64,000 nt of DNA, taken from the NCBI RefSeq assembly GCF_004087835.1, contig NZ_CP035119.1, forward strand, positions 2,356,001 to 2,420,000, read 5' to 3'. The first letter of the stretch is position 1; every line of letters starts with the position of its first letter. The DNA is from Halorussus pelagicus. Its GTDB lineage: Archaea; Halobacteriota; Halobacteria; Halobacteriales; Haladaptataceae. Below, in pieces: positions 18,011 through 28,483 of the stretch. The translations under genes and the position numbers were made by a program. The notes below the pieces were generated by a model that was not told the origin of the DNA, ran no database searches, and was given only the letters and a program-made list of their open reading frames with translations.

Positions 18011-18946
18011 ATGAGTGCATTCAACGCAATCGGTGAAGAGCGAGAAATCGACAGAGACGAGTTCACGCCCGAAATCGAACCGCAGGCGACGTGGTGTCCG
18101 GGCTGTGGCGACTTCGGCGTCCTGAAGGCGCTGAAGCAGGCGATGCCGGAAGTCGGCCGTACGCCGGAAGAGACCCTGCTGGTCACGGGTATCGGTTGCT
18201 CGGGCAAGCTGTCGAGCTACTTCAAGAGCTACGGGTTCCACTCCATCCACGGCCGCTCGCTACCGGTCGCTCGCGCGGCGAAAATGGCCAACCCCGACCT
18301 CGAAGTCATCGCGGCGGGCGGTGACGGCGACGGCTACGGTATCGGCGGGAACCACTTCATGCACACCGCCCGCGAGAACCACGACATGACCTACATCGTC
18401 TTCGACAACGAAATCTTCGGGCTGACGAAGGGCCAGACCTCCCCGACCAGTCCGAAGGGTCACAAGTCGAAGACCCAGCCCCACGGGAGCGCAAAGCAGC
18501 CGATTCGACCGCTCTCGCTCGCGCTGACCTCCGGGGCGTCGTACGTCGCTCGGACCGCGGCGGTCAACCCGAATCAGGCGAAGGAAATCCTGACGGAGGC
18601 GATGGAACACGACGGGTTCGCGCACGTTGACTTCCTCACGCAGTGTCCGACGTGGAACAAGGACGCCAAGCAGTACGTCCCGTACATCGACGTGCAGGAC
18701 AGCGACGACTACGACTTCGACATCACCGACCGAGGAGAGGCTTCCGAGATGATGCAGAAGGCCGAGGACGCGCTCTACGAGGGCGAGGTCCTGACGGGTC
18801 GGTTCTACCACGACGAGGACCGACCGTCCTATCAGGAGGAAAAGCAGGCCACGGGCGACATGCCCGAGGAACCGCTGGCCGAGCGGTACTTCGACGAGGA
18901 CTACGAGTGGGAGCGTAGCTACGACCTGCTCGAACGTCACAAGTAA
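18011..18946 (+). CDS. porB: Pyruvate:ferredoxin oxidoreductase, beta (TPP-binding) subunit
   Basis: 311 aa. The WCPGCGDFG motif and the GIGCSGK loop open the protein. The thiamine-diphosphate/Mg motif GGDGDGYGIGGNHF follows, with DNEIFGLTKGQTSPTS. The C-terminal extension beyond residue 230 is present in PorB and absent in the shorter KorB, which supports pyruvate as substrate. It starts two bases after the porA stop and is certainly co-transcribed. Confidence 0.92.
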   Translation: MSAFNAIGEEREIDRDEFTPEIEPQATWCPGCGDFGVLKALKQAMPEVGRTPEETLLVTGIGCSGKLSSYFKSYGFHSIHGRSLPVARAAKMANPDLEVIAAGGDGDGYGIGGNHFMHTARENHDMTYIVFDNEIFGLTKGQTSPTSPKGHKSKTQPHGSAKQPIRPLSLALTSGASYVARTAAVNPNQAKEILTEAMEHDGFAHVDFLTQCPTWNKDAKQYVPYIDVQDSDDYDFDITDRGEASEMMQKAEDALYEGEVLTGRFYHDEDRPSYQEEKQATGDMPEEPLAERYFDEDYEWERSYDLLERHK

Positions 18947-19084
18947 CTCGGCGTCGCTGCTGGCGGTTTTCGATTTTTCGAGATGCGTGGCCAACGCGGC
19001 GTCCCGACGGCGACTCTCGTCGGGACGCGAATCGACTGACGGCAAAGCGGTGCGGTTTTGTTTCTGTGGGGGCTGATCGAAAGT

Positions 19085-19981
19085 ATGACTCTTCCAACTG
19101 GTTCCCGTCGAAGTTTCGTCGCCAGCGTCGCGGTCGCTCTCGCTGGGTGTGCCGGAACGTCGAAGCGCGGAAACGAGTCCGATAGTGCTACGACGACCAC
19201 CCAGACAACCGACGAACGGACCACCACTGGGTCCGACGCCGAAGGGACGACAGTTGAGTCCGACGACGCCGCGCCGACCGTCGCGTGGGACGAGGTTGCA
19301 CCGTTCCGGAAGTGGCTCACCGACTACAGCACGATACCGAACAGCAACCACCGCTTCGACTACGTGCGAGGCTACTCCGACGCGTACGTGAAAGGCGGCC
19401 GCGTCTCGTTTCTAGATCTCTCCCGCGAGAGTTTCGACGGACACCTCACTCAATCCGGCAACGTCATCCACCTCGGGTCGTTCGACGCCGCCTCGCTGAC
19501 CGCCCGCATCGAGGAGTCACCCGACCACGAGCGGACCGGCGAGTACGAGAAGTACGCCTTCGCGGAACAAACCGAGACGGGCATCGAGGTGGCTGTCAGC
19601 GACGACGCCCTCCTCGCGGGGTCCGACCTCCGGACGTGGATAGACACGCGACTGGGGAAGCGAGAGCGATTGGAGGAGAGAGACCCCGATTTCACCCGCG
19701 TCTTCCAACGACTCCCCGACCGCGGCCTCGTCACCGGGCAGTACGGGCCGCCGACCGGCGGGGAAATCGACAATGACGCTATCAAGCTGTGGGGTCTCTC
19801 CAGAGGGAGTCTGTCGTCGGACACCGCGACGTGGGTTTACGTGTTCGAGACGGCCGAGGACCTGACCGACGAGGCACTGACGAGCGTCGAAAACGGTCTC
19901 GGACCGCTCGTCCAAGAAGTCACGAACTCGAAGCGAGACGGCCGGTTTGCGACGATTACGGCCACGCCGGTCCAGCTCTAG
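19085..19981 (+). CDS. Twin-arginine lipoprotein, unknown function
   Basis: 298 aa. The N-terminus has SRRSF followed by a short hydrophobic run and the lipobox LAGC, so it is probably exported by Tat and lipid-anchored. A Thr/Ser/Asp-rich linker (to about residue 65) precedes a globular domain of about 230 residues that I do not recognise. An ATG nine codons upstream is possible but would spoil the signal peptide. Confidence 0.72.
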   Translation: MTLPTGSRRSFVASVAVALAGCAGTSKRGNESDSATTTTQTTDERTTTGSDAEGTTVESDDAAPTVAWDEVAPFRKWLTDYSTIPNSNHRFDYVRGYSDAYVKGGRVSFLDLSRESFDGHLTQSGNVIHLGSFDAASLTARIEESPDHERTGEYEKYAFAEQTETGIEVAVSDDALLAGSDLRTWIDTRLGKRERLEERDPDFTRVFQRLPDRGLVTGQYGPPTGGEIDNDAIKLWGLSRGSLSSDTATWVYVFETAEDLTDEALTSVENGLGPLVQEVTNSKRDGRFATITATPVQL

Positions 19982-20010
19982 TCGCCGGTCCGTGGCCAGA
20001 TGCGAGGCGG

Positions 20011-20235
20011 CTACCAGCTGTCGCCATCGAGCGCGCTGCTTTCTTCGTCCTCGCCGCTTTCGCTTCCGTCGTCGTCTTCCCCGCTGTCGCCTCCGTCGTC
20101 GCTCTCTCCGTCGTCGCCATTCTCTCCGCCTTCGTCATCGTCTTCGCCACCGCCGGGCATCCCGCACCCGGCGAGACCGGCGGCGACTCCGGCGAGCGAG
20201 ACCTGTAGGAACCGTCGGCGCGAGCGTCGTTCCAT
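20011..20235 (-). CDS. Very short acidic Tat lipoprotein
   Basis: 74 aa. RRRFLQVS, a hydrophobic run and lipobox LAGC form a classic haloarchaeal Tat lipoprotein signal. After the anchored Cys there is only a Gly/Asp/Glu/Ser low-complexity tail. The start at 20235 is set by the Tat motif. It may be a surface charge-spacer or a relic of a larger lipoprotein. It faces the preceding lipoprotein tail to tail. Confidence 0.6.
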   Translation of the reverse strand: MERRSRRRFLQVSLAGVAAGLAGCGMPGGGEDDDEGGENGDDGESDDGGDSGEDDDGSESGEDEESSALDGDSW

Positions 20236-20406
20236 GCACCGACGTAACTCGTCGGCGGGGAAAAGGCGGATGGCCGTCAGCAACTGCTCGCACTCGGCGA
20301 CCGCTCAGAGACCGCTGATTCGACGCCGCAAACAAGCGTTCGGTCAGCGTACGAACCGTTTTCCTATTCGGAAGGTATTTTTTCCTGTGACCGAAACACA
20401 CTGCTA

Positions 20407-20835
20407 ATGAGTACACAGTCCACGGAGGACCGAATTCTCTCCGTCCTCGAAGAGGACGCACAAGCGTCCTACGCCGAAATCGCCGACCGGGCGAACGTCT
20501 CGAAGCCCACGGTCCGAAAGTACATCGACAAACTCGAAGACGAGGGGGTTATCGTGGGGTATTCTGCCGAGATAGACCCGAAGAAACTCTCCAGCAAGTC
20601 CATCGCGCTCGTCGGGATGGACGTGGCCAGCGAGAAGTACGTCGAGGCCACCCGCGACCTGAAGAACTTGGCCGAAGTCGAGACGCTGTACTCCTCGTCG
20701 GGCGACCACATGCTCATGGCCGAGGTCCGGGCCGCGGACGGCGACGCCGTCGGCGACGTCATCAGCGAGAAGATTCTGGACATCGAGGGCGTGACCGCGG
20801 CGCATCCGTCGTTCCTGCAAGAGCGCTTGAAGTAG
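20407..20835 (+). CDS. Lrp/AsnC family transcriptional regulator
   Basis: 142 aa. The N-terminal helix-turn-helix (SYAEIADRANVSKPTVRKYIDKLE) is followed by an RAM/AsnC effector domain with the typical GDHMLMAEVRA strand. Haloarchaeal Lrp proteins respond to amino acids and control amino-acid metabolism. It stands convergent to an aminotransferase gene, a possible target. Length matches the family. Confidence 0.93.
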   Translation: MSTQSTEDRILSVLEEDAQASYAEIADRANVSKPTVRKYIDKLEDEGVIVGYSAEIDPKKLSSKSIALVGMDVASEKYVEATRDLKNLAEVETLYSSSGDHMLMAEVRAADGDAVGDVISEKILDIEGVTAAHPSFLQERLK

Positions 20836-20940
20836 GACGGGTCGTGGAAATCGAGTGAGTTCGGCGTCGGTTCGTTTTCGGTGGTTTGGGGTGGCCAGTA
20901 GGGGAACCCTTGTTGTGGAGAAAAGTAGCGACGGGGAACG

Positions 20941-20974
20941 CTAGTTGCGGAGGAATGCTAGTTGTGGAGGAACG
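20941..20974 (+). repeat. Tandem 17-bp repeat, two copies
   Basis: CTAGTTGCGGAGGAATG at 20941-20957 is followed directly by CTAGTTGTGGAGGAACG, two mismatches. A third, weaker copy (CTTGTTGTGGAGAAAAG) starts at 20909. Confidence 0.7.
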
Positions 20975-21147
20975 AAGAGAAAGCAGTCGAGAAGCTAGCT
21001 TCAGACTTGAACAAATCATACCGCACAGCACCGCCCCGCACGGGCCTCACGCCTCCCCAGCCTCCTCTATTGCTCCTTTCAGTCGCTCAGTCGTCCACCG
21101 TCAGAGGCACACTCTGACGAGCCTGCACTCGCTTCGCTCGCGCGGAT

Positions 21148-21174
21148 GGGCGCGACGCACACGGCGTCGCGCCC
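21148..21174. terminator. Strong hairpin between convergent genes
   Basis: GGGCGCGACGC and GCGTCGCGCCC are perfectly complementary (11 bp) around a five-base loop ACACG. It lies 3' of both lrp and the aminotransferase. There is no T-run, so it may act as an RNA 3'-end stabiliser rather than a true terminator. Confidence 0.4.
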
Positions 21175-21267
21175 ACACGCGCCGGTCGGAACGATTCACA
21201 ATTGCGTGAGCCATCTCTATCCACTGCTAGAAAACGAAAAACTGTCCGAAAGCCGTCCGCAGCGAGG

Positions 21268-22428
21268 TCAGTCTGCCGTCGAGAGTTCGAGGCTCTCCAG
21301 CGCGCGCTGGATGCGCTCGGAGGCCTCGGCCAGTCGCTCGGCGCTGTTGGCGTAGGAGACTCGTAGACACTCCTCGGCGTTGGACCCGAAGTCCGGGCCG
21401 GGCGTCATCGCCACGCCCGCCTCTTCGAGGAAGAAGTCCGCGGCGTCGAAGGCATCCCCCGGCAGGTCGCTCACGTCCACGAGCAGGTAGTACGCGCCAC
21501 CGGGCGTATACCCCATGCTCAGTCCCCAGTCCTCGACTTCGCTCACGAGGTAGTCGCGGCGCTCCCGATAGGTGTCGCGCACGTCGCCGAGGAAGTCGCT
21601 GCCGACCTCGTCTAACGCCGCGACGCCGCCCGACTGGACGAAGTTCGGTGCGCAGATGAGCGTGTTCTGGGCGATGCGGTTGACGTGGCCCACGTACTCC
21701 GGCGGCGCGACCATCCACCCGAGCCGCCATCCGGTCATGGCGAATCGCTTGGAGAAGCCGTCTATCACGAATGCGTCGTCGGTGTACTCCAAGATGGTGT
21801 GGTCCTCGCCGTCGTAGGTCAGGCCGTGGTACACCTCGTCGGAGATGACGGTGGCGTCCGCGGCGTCGGCGAGGTCAACGAGTTCGGCGAGCGTTGACCC
21901 GGAAAGCACCGCGCCGGTCGGGTTCGCGGGCGAGTTGAGCAGGAGTGCTTCCGTCTCGGGGCTGACCGTGCGCGCGAAGGCGTCCGCGCGCGGACGGAAT
22001 CCGTCGTCGGCAGACAGCGGAACCGTCGAGATGCGCCCGCCGGTCTGGCGGACGAAGTTCGGGTAGCAGGCGTAGTAGGGGTCGGTCAGCACCACCTCGT
22101 CGCCGGGGTCTACCAGCGCGGAGAACGCGAGTAGGAGCGCGGGCGAGGACCCCGAGGTAACGACGATGCGCTCGGGCGACACGTCCACGCCGTAGCGCCG
22201 GTCGTAGTAGTCGGCGATAGCTCGGCGCAGTTCCGGTTTCCCCTTCGAGGAGGTGTAGCCGGTTTCGCCCGCCCGGAGCGCCGCGACTGCCGCGTCGGTG
22301 ACTGCTGTTGGCGTGTCGAAGTCGGGTTCGCCCACTTCGAGATGTACCACGTCGTCCATGCGGTTTGCCCGTTCGAGTACGTCCATCGCGGCGAACGGGG
22401 TCGTCCGGGTCGCGCGCTCCGAAACCAT
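21268..22428 (-). CDS. PLP-dependent class I/II aminotransferase
   Basis: 386 aa, fold-type I. It has the substrate/cofactor motifs GEPDFDTP, SPANPTGAVL, the ISDEVYHGLTY Asp-Tyr pair, and the PLP lysine in DGFSKRFAMTGWRLGW. The C-terminal Arg binding the alpha-carboxylate is in LRVSYANS. Best described as aspartate aminotransferase-like; the amino donor cannot be fixed. Strong TATA box at 22451 indicates a leaderless transcript. Confidence 0.92.
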   Translation of the reverse strand: MVSERATRTTPFAAMDVLERANRMDDVVHLEVGEPDFDTPTAVTDAAVAALRAGETGYTSSKGKPELRRAIADYYDRRYGVDVSPERIVVTSGSSPALLLAFSALVDPGDEVVLTDPYYACYPNFVRQTGGRISTVPLSADDGFRPRADAFARTVSPETEALLLNSPANPTGAVLSGSTLAELVDLADAADATVISDEVYHGLTYDGEDHTILEYTDDAFVIDGFSKRFAMTGWRLGWMVAPPEYVGHVNRIAQNTLICAPNFVQSGGVAALDEVGSDFLGDVRDTYRERRDYLVSEVEDWGLSMGYTPGGAYYLLVDVSDLPGDAFDAADFFLEEAGVAMTPGPDFGSNAEECLRVSYANSAERLAEASERIQRALESLELSTAD

Positions 22429-22450
22429 GTGCAGTGGAGAACGGGACTAC

Positions 22451-22460
22451 ACATATAAAG
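22451..22460 (-). promoter_or_regulatory. TATA box of the aminotransferase gene
   Basis: The minus strand reads CTTTATATGT, centred about 27 bases before the ATG at 22428, the spacing of a leaderless haloarchaeal mRNA. Confidence 0.7.
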
Positions 22461-22568
22461 CTTCCATGTGACAGTCAGTATTTGCCGACCGACGGACGTT
22501 GCCGACGCTCGCCGTGCAGACGACCGGGACCGCAAGGATTGGGTTCCTACAGTCCCTACGCCGAACTG

Positions 22569-23054
22569 ATGGCTACCTACCAGCGCGAAGTCCGGGTCGA
22601 TGCGCCGCTCGACGAGGTGTGGACGTTTCACTCCCGAATCGACGGACTAGAGGCGCTCACGCCCGACTGGATGCATCTCCGAGTCGAGACCATTCGCGGC
22701 CCGGACGGGAGCAAGCGCGGCGACGACGCGGTGTTAGAGTCCGGCACGGCGGTCCGGATGTCGATGCAACCGTTCGGCGTCGGTCCGCGCCAGCGCTGGA
22801 CCACGCGAATCACCCGCCGCCAAGAGGGCGACGGCACCGCCGTCTTCACGGACGTGATGGAGGACGGGCCGTTTCCGGAGTGGCACCACACGCACTACTT
22901 CTACGCCGACGGCGACGACCGGACGCTCCTTCGAGACCGGGTGGAGTACCGACTCCCCGTGGTCGGCGACCTGTTCGGCCCGCTCGGCTGGGTCGGTTTC
23001 GAGCCGATGTTCCGGGACCGCCACCGCCGGACGAAGCGGATTCTGGAGGACTGA
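22569..23054 (+). CDS. SRPBCC (START-like) ligand-binding family protein
   Basis: 161 aa. The order YQREVRVDAPLDEVWTFHSRIDGLEALTPDW near the start and the C-terminal GPLGWVGFEPMFRDRHRRTKRIL fit the SRPBCC helix-grip fold. Members bind hydrophobic ligands; many haloarchaeal copies are annotated as cyclase or cell-division-inhibitor-like without proof. The ATG at 22569 is the first giving the family N-terminus. Confidence 0.82.
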   Translation: MATYQREVRVDAPLDEVWTFHSRIDGLEALTPDWMHLRVETIRGPDGSKRGDDAVLESGTAVRMSMQPFGVGPRQRWTTRITRRQEGDGTAVFTDVMEDGPFPEWHHTHYFYADGDDRTLLRDRVEYRLPVVGDLFGPLGWVGFEPMFRDRHRRTKRILED

Positions 23055-23082
23055 GCGCGGGGCGGACAAGCGACCCTGCCGC

Positions 23083-24324
23083 TCACACGCCCACCATCAG
23101 CGGTCCGAGTAACACCCCCATCAGGTGGACGCGCCGGGCACCGAACCGCGCCGGAACGAGACCGACGAGCGTGGCGACGCCGAAGACGGCGACGCCGACC
23201 CCGCCCGCGAACAGCCAACTCAGTCCGACCAATAGCGCGAGGACGCCGACCGAGAGGCGCAACTGGTCGATAGCGCCGACCGTCCGGAGGTAGCGGTCGC
23301 CGACGCCGAGGACGAGCAGAAAGCCCGCGAGACCCGCAATCGCGGCCGTGACGAGCAGGAGCGGTAGGTTCACCGGCGCGTTCGCCTCCCGGAGCGCGAC
23401 CATCACGCCGGTCCGGGGCGTGCCGAGCGCCGATAATGCAAAGAGCGCGAATATCGTGTTGGCGGTGTTGACGCCGCTGGTCGCCACGACGAATCCGCGG
23501 GCGTCGGTCGAACCGGGCACCAGCGCGAGCGCTATCACCGCGGCGACGGCCGAGGAAACGCCCGGCAGGTAGCCGACGGCCGCTCCGGCGAGGCTTCCGG
23601 CCGCCGCGGTCAGGCCGACCGTCCGCCGGGAGACCGCAATCGTCGCGTCGTCCTGCTCGGGGACGCCCGACCCCGACAGCGCCTCCAGCAGGACCGGCGC
23701 GCCGAACAGGCCCGCGAACAGGGGCGTGAGCATCCCGCCCGCGTCGAGGGGCGCGGCGGGGGTCAAATCGAGAGTCGCGTACCCGAGCGTCGCGCTCCCC
23801 GTGAACCCCGCCATGCCGCCCCAAAACGCCCGAATCGAACCTTCGGTCAGCAGGAGGAACGCGACGACGACGCCGAGAACCACCGGGAGGTGCGCGCGCA
23901 CGACGGGGTAGGCGACCGTCATCCCGCGCGTGACCGGCACCGCGAGCGGGACCGCCAGCGCGACCGCGAGACCGCTCCCGAGCGCCGAGAGCCGAATCGC
24001 TTCTCGCCCTCGGCCCGCGATGACGAGTCTGTGGGCCGGGAGCGCGGTCGCGGCCATCGCGGCGTCTGGCACCCCGAGCGCCATCGCGGGCACGGCGTCG
24101 AGAAACGAGTGAACCACTCCGGCCGCGAGTATCGCCGCGCCGACGAGTCGCGGCGGACCGGGCACCGCGGGCGCGACCGACGCCAGCAGGAGCGCGAGGT
24201 TGTTGACGTGCAGGCCGGGCGTGAGTCCGCTCAGCGTCCCGAGCGCGACCCCGCCGAAGACGAACGCGAGCGCCGCGGCTGAGGGACCGACCGACAGGCC
24301 GACGCGGACGCCGGACGCCTCCAT
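23083..24324 (-). CDS. TctA-family (tripartite tricarboxylate-type) integral membrane permease
   Basis: 413 aa with about ten hydrophobic segments. The GTLSGLTPGLHVNNLALLL and YLPGVSSAVAA motifs are the two repeated Gly/Pro signatures of the TctA family, one in each half of the protein. No TctB or periplasmic TctC gene is adjacent, so it is probably one of the archaeal stand-alone members with unknown substrate. Composition is very rich in Ala, Leu, Val and Gly. Confidence 0.82.
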   Translation of the reverse strand: MEASGVRVGLSVGPSAAALAFVFGGVALGTLSGLTPGLHVNNLALLLASVAPAVPGPPRLVGAAILAAGVVHSFLDAVPAMALGVPDAAMAATALPAHRLVIAGRGREAIRLSALGSGLAVALAVPLAVPVTRGMTVAYPVVRAHLPVVLGVVVAFLLLTEGSIRAFWGGMAGFTGSATLGYATLDLTPAAPLDAGGMLTPLFAGLFGAPVLLEALSGSGVPEQDDATIAVSRRTVGLTAAAGSLAGAAVGYLPGVSSAVAAVIALALVPGSTDARGFVVATSGVNTANTIFALFALSALGTPRTGVMVALREANAPVNLPLLLVTAAIAGLAGFLLVLGVGDRYLRTVGAIDQLRLSVGVLALLVGLSWLFAGGVGVAVFGVATLVGLVPARFGARRVHLMGVLLGPLMVGV

Positions 24325-24444
24325 CGGGGCAGGTTCGTCTCGGCTTCGGATTTAAACGTTCGTGCGAGACGGAATCGGCGGCAAGGAGGTCGGCGTCCGC
24401 GACGGACAGGAACACACTTGGGCCGGAAGTCCCAACGTCCGAAC

Positions 24445-25062
24445 ATGGCTACTTCGACTGCGAAGCGGCGGGTCAAGGACAACCCACGGGCCGCAACTGC
24501 GGCCCTCTCGGTACTCGGTTACGTCCTCGTCCTCGGAACGTTCGCGGGCATCCTGCCCATCTATCCGGAACTCGAACGCGCGACGGTGGACCTGCTCAGT
24601 CACGCCATCGCGGTCGTGAACACCTTCGCGCTGACTTCCATCGTCCTCGGCGTGCTGTGGATTCGCCGCGGCGAGGTTCGCAAACACCGGGCCGCGATGT
24701 TGACCGCGTTCACGCTCATCATGCTGTTTCTCGTCATCTACCTCGTGAAAATCGGGGGCGGCGGCGAGAAGCAAATCGCGGCGACCGGCCCGGTCTACTA
24801 CGCCTACCTCGTGATGCTCGCCATCCACATCGTCCTCTCGGCGGTGTCGGTGCCGGTGGTCGTCCACGCGGTGGTCCTCGGTCTCACCCACACCCCGTCG
24901 GAACTCCGGGACACCGCCCACGCGAAGGTCGGCCGAATCGCCGTCGCAGCGTGGGGTCTGAGTCTCGCGCTCGGCATCGTGACCTACGTCATGCTCAACC
25001 ACATCTACGGCGTCGAGGAGTACGTGATGGCGTTGGCACCGCTCGTCGCCATTCGGCGATGA
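24445..25062 (+). CDS. DUF420 membrane protein
   Basis: 205 aa, five predicted transmembrane segments. TFAGILPIYPELE, the conserved KHRAAMLTAF and the histidines in the third and fourth helices (LAIHIVLS, VHAVVLG) fit DUF420. The family often lies with haem-copper oxidase genes and may help in their assembly; here it is about 6 kb from coxB. It overlaps the next gene by ATGA. Confidence 0.85.
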   Translation: MATSTAKRRVKDNPRAATAALSVLGYVLVLGTFAGILPIYPELERATVDLLSHAIAVVNTFALTSIVLGVLWIRRGEVRKHRAAMLTAFTLIMLFLVIYLVKIGGGGEKQIAATGPVYYAYLVMLAIHIVLSAVSVPVVVHAVVLGLTHTPSELRDTAHAKVGRIAVAAWGLSLALGIVTYVMLNHIYGVEEYVMALAPLVAIRR

Positions 25063-25955
25063 GCGAGGGCGCTCGGTCTCCACGCCTCGGCGCGCGCGTC
25101 GCCGACGCGCTCGAAACTCCGGTCGAGTCCGTCACCGAACTCGACGGCGGCGAGGTCGGGCGCGTCGCCCGCGTGACTCTCGCCGACGGCCGGACCGTCG
25201 CGGCCAAGACTGGCGAGACGCCCCTCGGCGTGGAGGCGTTCATGCTCGACGTTCTGGCGGACCGCGGCCTCCCGGTCCCCGAGGTGTTGTATCGCGGCGA
25301 CGACCTGCTGGTCTTGGAGTACGTTGAGGGCGACAGTGAGATTATCCCGGTCGTCGAGCGCGACGCGGCCCGCCACCTCGCGGCGCTCCACGGAGAGCGC
25401 CCGGCCGAACGGGACGGAGCGAGCGACGAAGCGGCGGGGAAGTACGGCTTTCCGCGCGACACCCTGACCGGTCCGTACCGCCAACCGAACCCGTGGACCG
25501 ACTCGTGGGTCGCGTTCTTCCGGGACCGGCGACTCCGCCATTTCGCGCGGAAGGCCCGCGAGGCGGGCGTCCTCCCGGCAAAACTCGGCGATAGACTCGA
25601 CGCGCTCGCGGGCGACCTCGACTCGTTGCTCCCCGATGACCCGCCGCCCGCGCTGATACACGGCGACGTGTGGGCGAACAACATCCTCGCCGCCGACGGG
25701 CGGGTCCGGGCATTTCTCGACCCGGCGTGTTACTTCGGCCACGCCGAGGTGGAACTCGCGTACGTCGCGTTCGCGGGGTCGTTCGGCGACGCCTTCTTCG
25801 AGACCTACGACGAAGCGCGGGGCATCGACCCCGGATTCGACGAGGGTCGGCGCGCGATTTACCAGTTGGTTCCCCTGCTCGAACACCTGCTCTACTTCGA
25901 GGACGACCGCTACGCCGCGAAAATCGCGGACCATCTCACCGACCTCGGCTACTGA
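25059..25955 (+). CDS. Fructosamine/ketosamine kinase family protein
   Basis: 298 aa, protein-kinase-like fold. ATP-site Lys lies in TVAAKTG, the catalytic loop is LIHGDVWANNIL, and the metal-binding Asp is in FLDPACYFGHAEVELAY. The family phosphorylates ketosamines, which marks glycated proteins for repair. Length matches the family. Start chosen at the ATGA overlap with the DUF420 gene. Confidence 0.9.
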   Translation: MSEGARSPRLGARVADALETPVESVTELDGGEVGRVARVTLADGRTVAAKTGETPLGVEAFMLDVLADRGLPVPEVLYRGDDLLVLEYVEGDSEIIPVVERDAARHLAALHGERPAERDGASDEAAGKYGFPRDTLTGPYRQPNPWTDSWVAFFRDRRLRHFARKAREAGVLPAKLGDRLDALAGDLDSLLPDDPPPALIHGDVWANNILAADGRVRAFLDPACYFGHAEVELAYVAFAGSFGDAFFETYDEARGIDPGFDEGRRAIYQLVPLLEHLLYFEDDRYAAKIADHLTDLGY

Positions 25956-26028
25956 CTGACCTCGAAATCGGTCGCACCCCCTCGGTTCGACCGAGTGACA
26001 TAAGACCCTCGGAGACGAGTGACCACTC

Positions 26029-26568
26029 GTGACAGACGAGTGGACGTTCCCCACCGCCACGGGTACGGCGACCGTCCGTGACGGTCGCCTCGAAATCTCG
26101 GGGTCGGTGGGCCGGATTGTGCGCGAGAAATGGCGAGAGGGCTGGACCACCAACGCCGCGGGACGGCGGTTGCTGTTCGTCTTCTCGCTGGTCGGGTCGG
26201 CCAACCTCCTCCGCCGCGTCGTCGCAAGCGGTTCGGATATCCTCTCCGGCCAAGCCGACCCGATGCCGCTGTTCCTGTCCGCCTGCGTCTGTTTCGGTCT
26301 CCTCGTGGTAGCGTACCGAGCGACCCGCACGAAGACGGCCCGACTGCGTGACATCGCCGTGGTCCGGCGCACGGACGACGACGAACTCAGCGTCGAGTTC
26401 GAAGACGAGGCTCGCGGCCTGCTCGACATCGAGACGCCGACCGAAGACGACGCCGACGAGGCCGCCGAAATTCTCCGGTTGCGCGGCGTTCCGGTCGAGG
26501 ACGCGACCGACGAGGAGATTCCCGAGTCGGCCGGATTCCGCCAGCGACTCCGCGCAAAAGTGGAGTGA
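26029..26568 (+). CDS. Hypothetical membrane protein
   Basis: 179 aa from a GTG start. A beta-like head (residues 1-35) is followed by two hydrophobic helices (about 47-60 and 77-93) and an acidic cytoplasmic tail with DDADEAAEILRLRGVP. Not recognised. Its stop is 2 bases from the convergent ABC permease. Confidence 0.65.
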   Translation: MTDEWTFPTATGTATVRDGRLEISGSVGRIVREKWREGWTTNAAGRRLLFVFSLVGSANLLRRVVASGSDILSGQADPMPLFLSACVCFGLLVVAYRATRTKTARLRDIAVVRRTDDDELSVEFEDEARGLLDIETPTEDDADEAAEILRLRGVPVEDATDEEIPESAGFRQRLRAKVE

Positions 26569-26570
26569 GG

Positions 26571-27364
26571 TCAGTCCGTCCGCGGAATCGCGTAGGTCCC
26601 GGCGGCGAAGAAGACGAGCGTGAGGGCCGCGAGGACCGCGAGGTTGACCTCCCACGACTCGCCGAAGGTGACGGCCGGAAGCACGATTTCGCTCCCCGTC
26701 GGCACGTAGGTCAGTTCTCGGACCCCGCGAGCGAAGTACGTCAGCGGCGAGAGGTTCATGGCGGGTCGGAACCACGCCGGGAGCAGGTCGGGCGTGACGA
26801 ACGTGTCCGAGAGGAACAGCAGGGGGAGCGCGATGGCGTTGCTCGCGGCGATGACGCCGTCTTGGGAGTCGGCCAGTCCGCCCAGCACCGCGCCGAGACC
26901 GCAGAACAGCGCGACGGCGAACGCGACGAAGACGGCGACGAGCGCCAGATTCGCCGGGCCGAGCGCCAGCGACGCGGTGCCGGTCACCAGCGCCATCAAC
27001 CCGAGGATGAGCAGGCCCGCGATGCCGATGATGGCGACGTTGACCAGCGTGTGGGCGAGCAACCACTCGGCGCGCGACAGCGGCGTCGTCGCCAGTTTCT
27101 CGAAGCGGTTGCCCTCGCGGTGGCGCGCGACTTCGGACCCGACCCGCGAGAGCGGCGTGAACAGCACCACGACCGCGAGATACCCCGGCAGGTAGTAGCC
27201 CGGCGGTTGGGCGAACAGGCCGCCGCCCGGATTCGTCTGGACCAGCACCGCGAAGATGAGGATGAGGATGACCGGGAAGAAGAACGTGAAGAACACCGCG
27301 GTCCGCCGCCGAGTGAACGACCGCCACGCCGCGCTGGCCTCCGCGCGGACGCGACCGCTCGCGG

Positions 27365-27368
<4 letters not shown>
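26571..27368 (-). CDS. ABC-2 type transporter permease
   Basis: 265 aa, six hydrophobic segments, ABC-2 fold. It shows FFFPVILILIFAVLV in the first helix, the cytoplasmic HREGNRFEKLATTPLSRAEWLLA, and LSPLTYFARGVREL near the end, all usual in ABC-2 exporters. It overlaps the ATPase gene by four bases. Substrate unknown. Confidence 0.92.
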
Positions 27369-28399
<1,031 letters not shown>

Positions 28400-28483
28400 G
28401 CCGGGCACTTGCGGCGGTCCGGCCCTAAGCCCGTCGGTTCCGACGCCAGCAACTATTTGTGTCGGAGGTCGGATAGAAACCGT

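Larger units (their letters stand above)
20836..21267 (+). other. 432-bp non-coding gap with repeats and a hairpin
   Basis: No gene is supported between the convergent lrp and aminotransferase genes. The gap holds a tandem 17-bp repeat (20941-20974), the perfect palindrome GAAGCTAGCTTC (20991-21002), a C-rich stretch, and an 11-bp perfect hairpin at 21148-21174. Confidence 0.6.
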
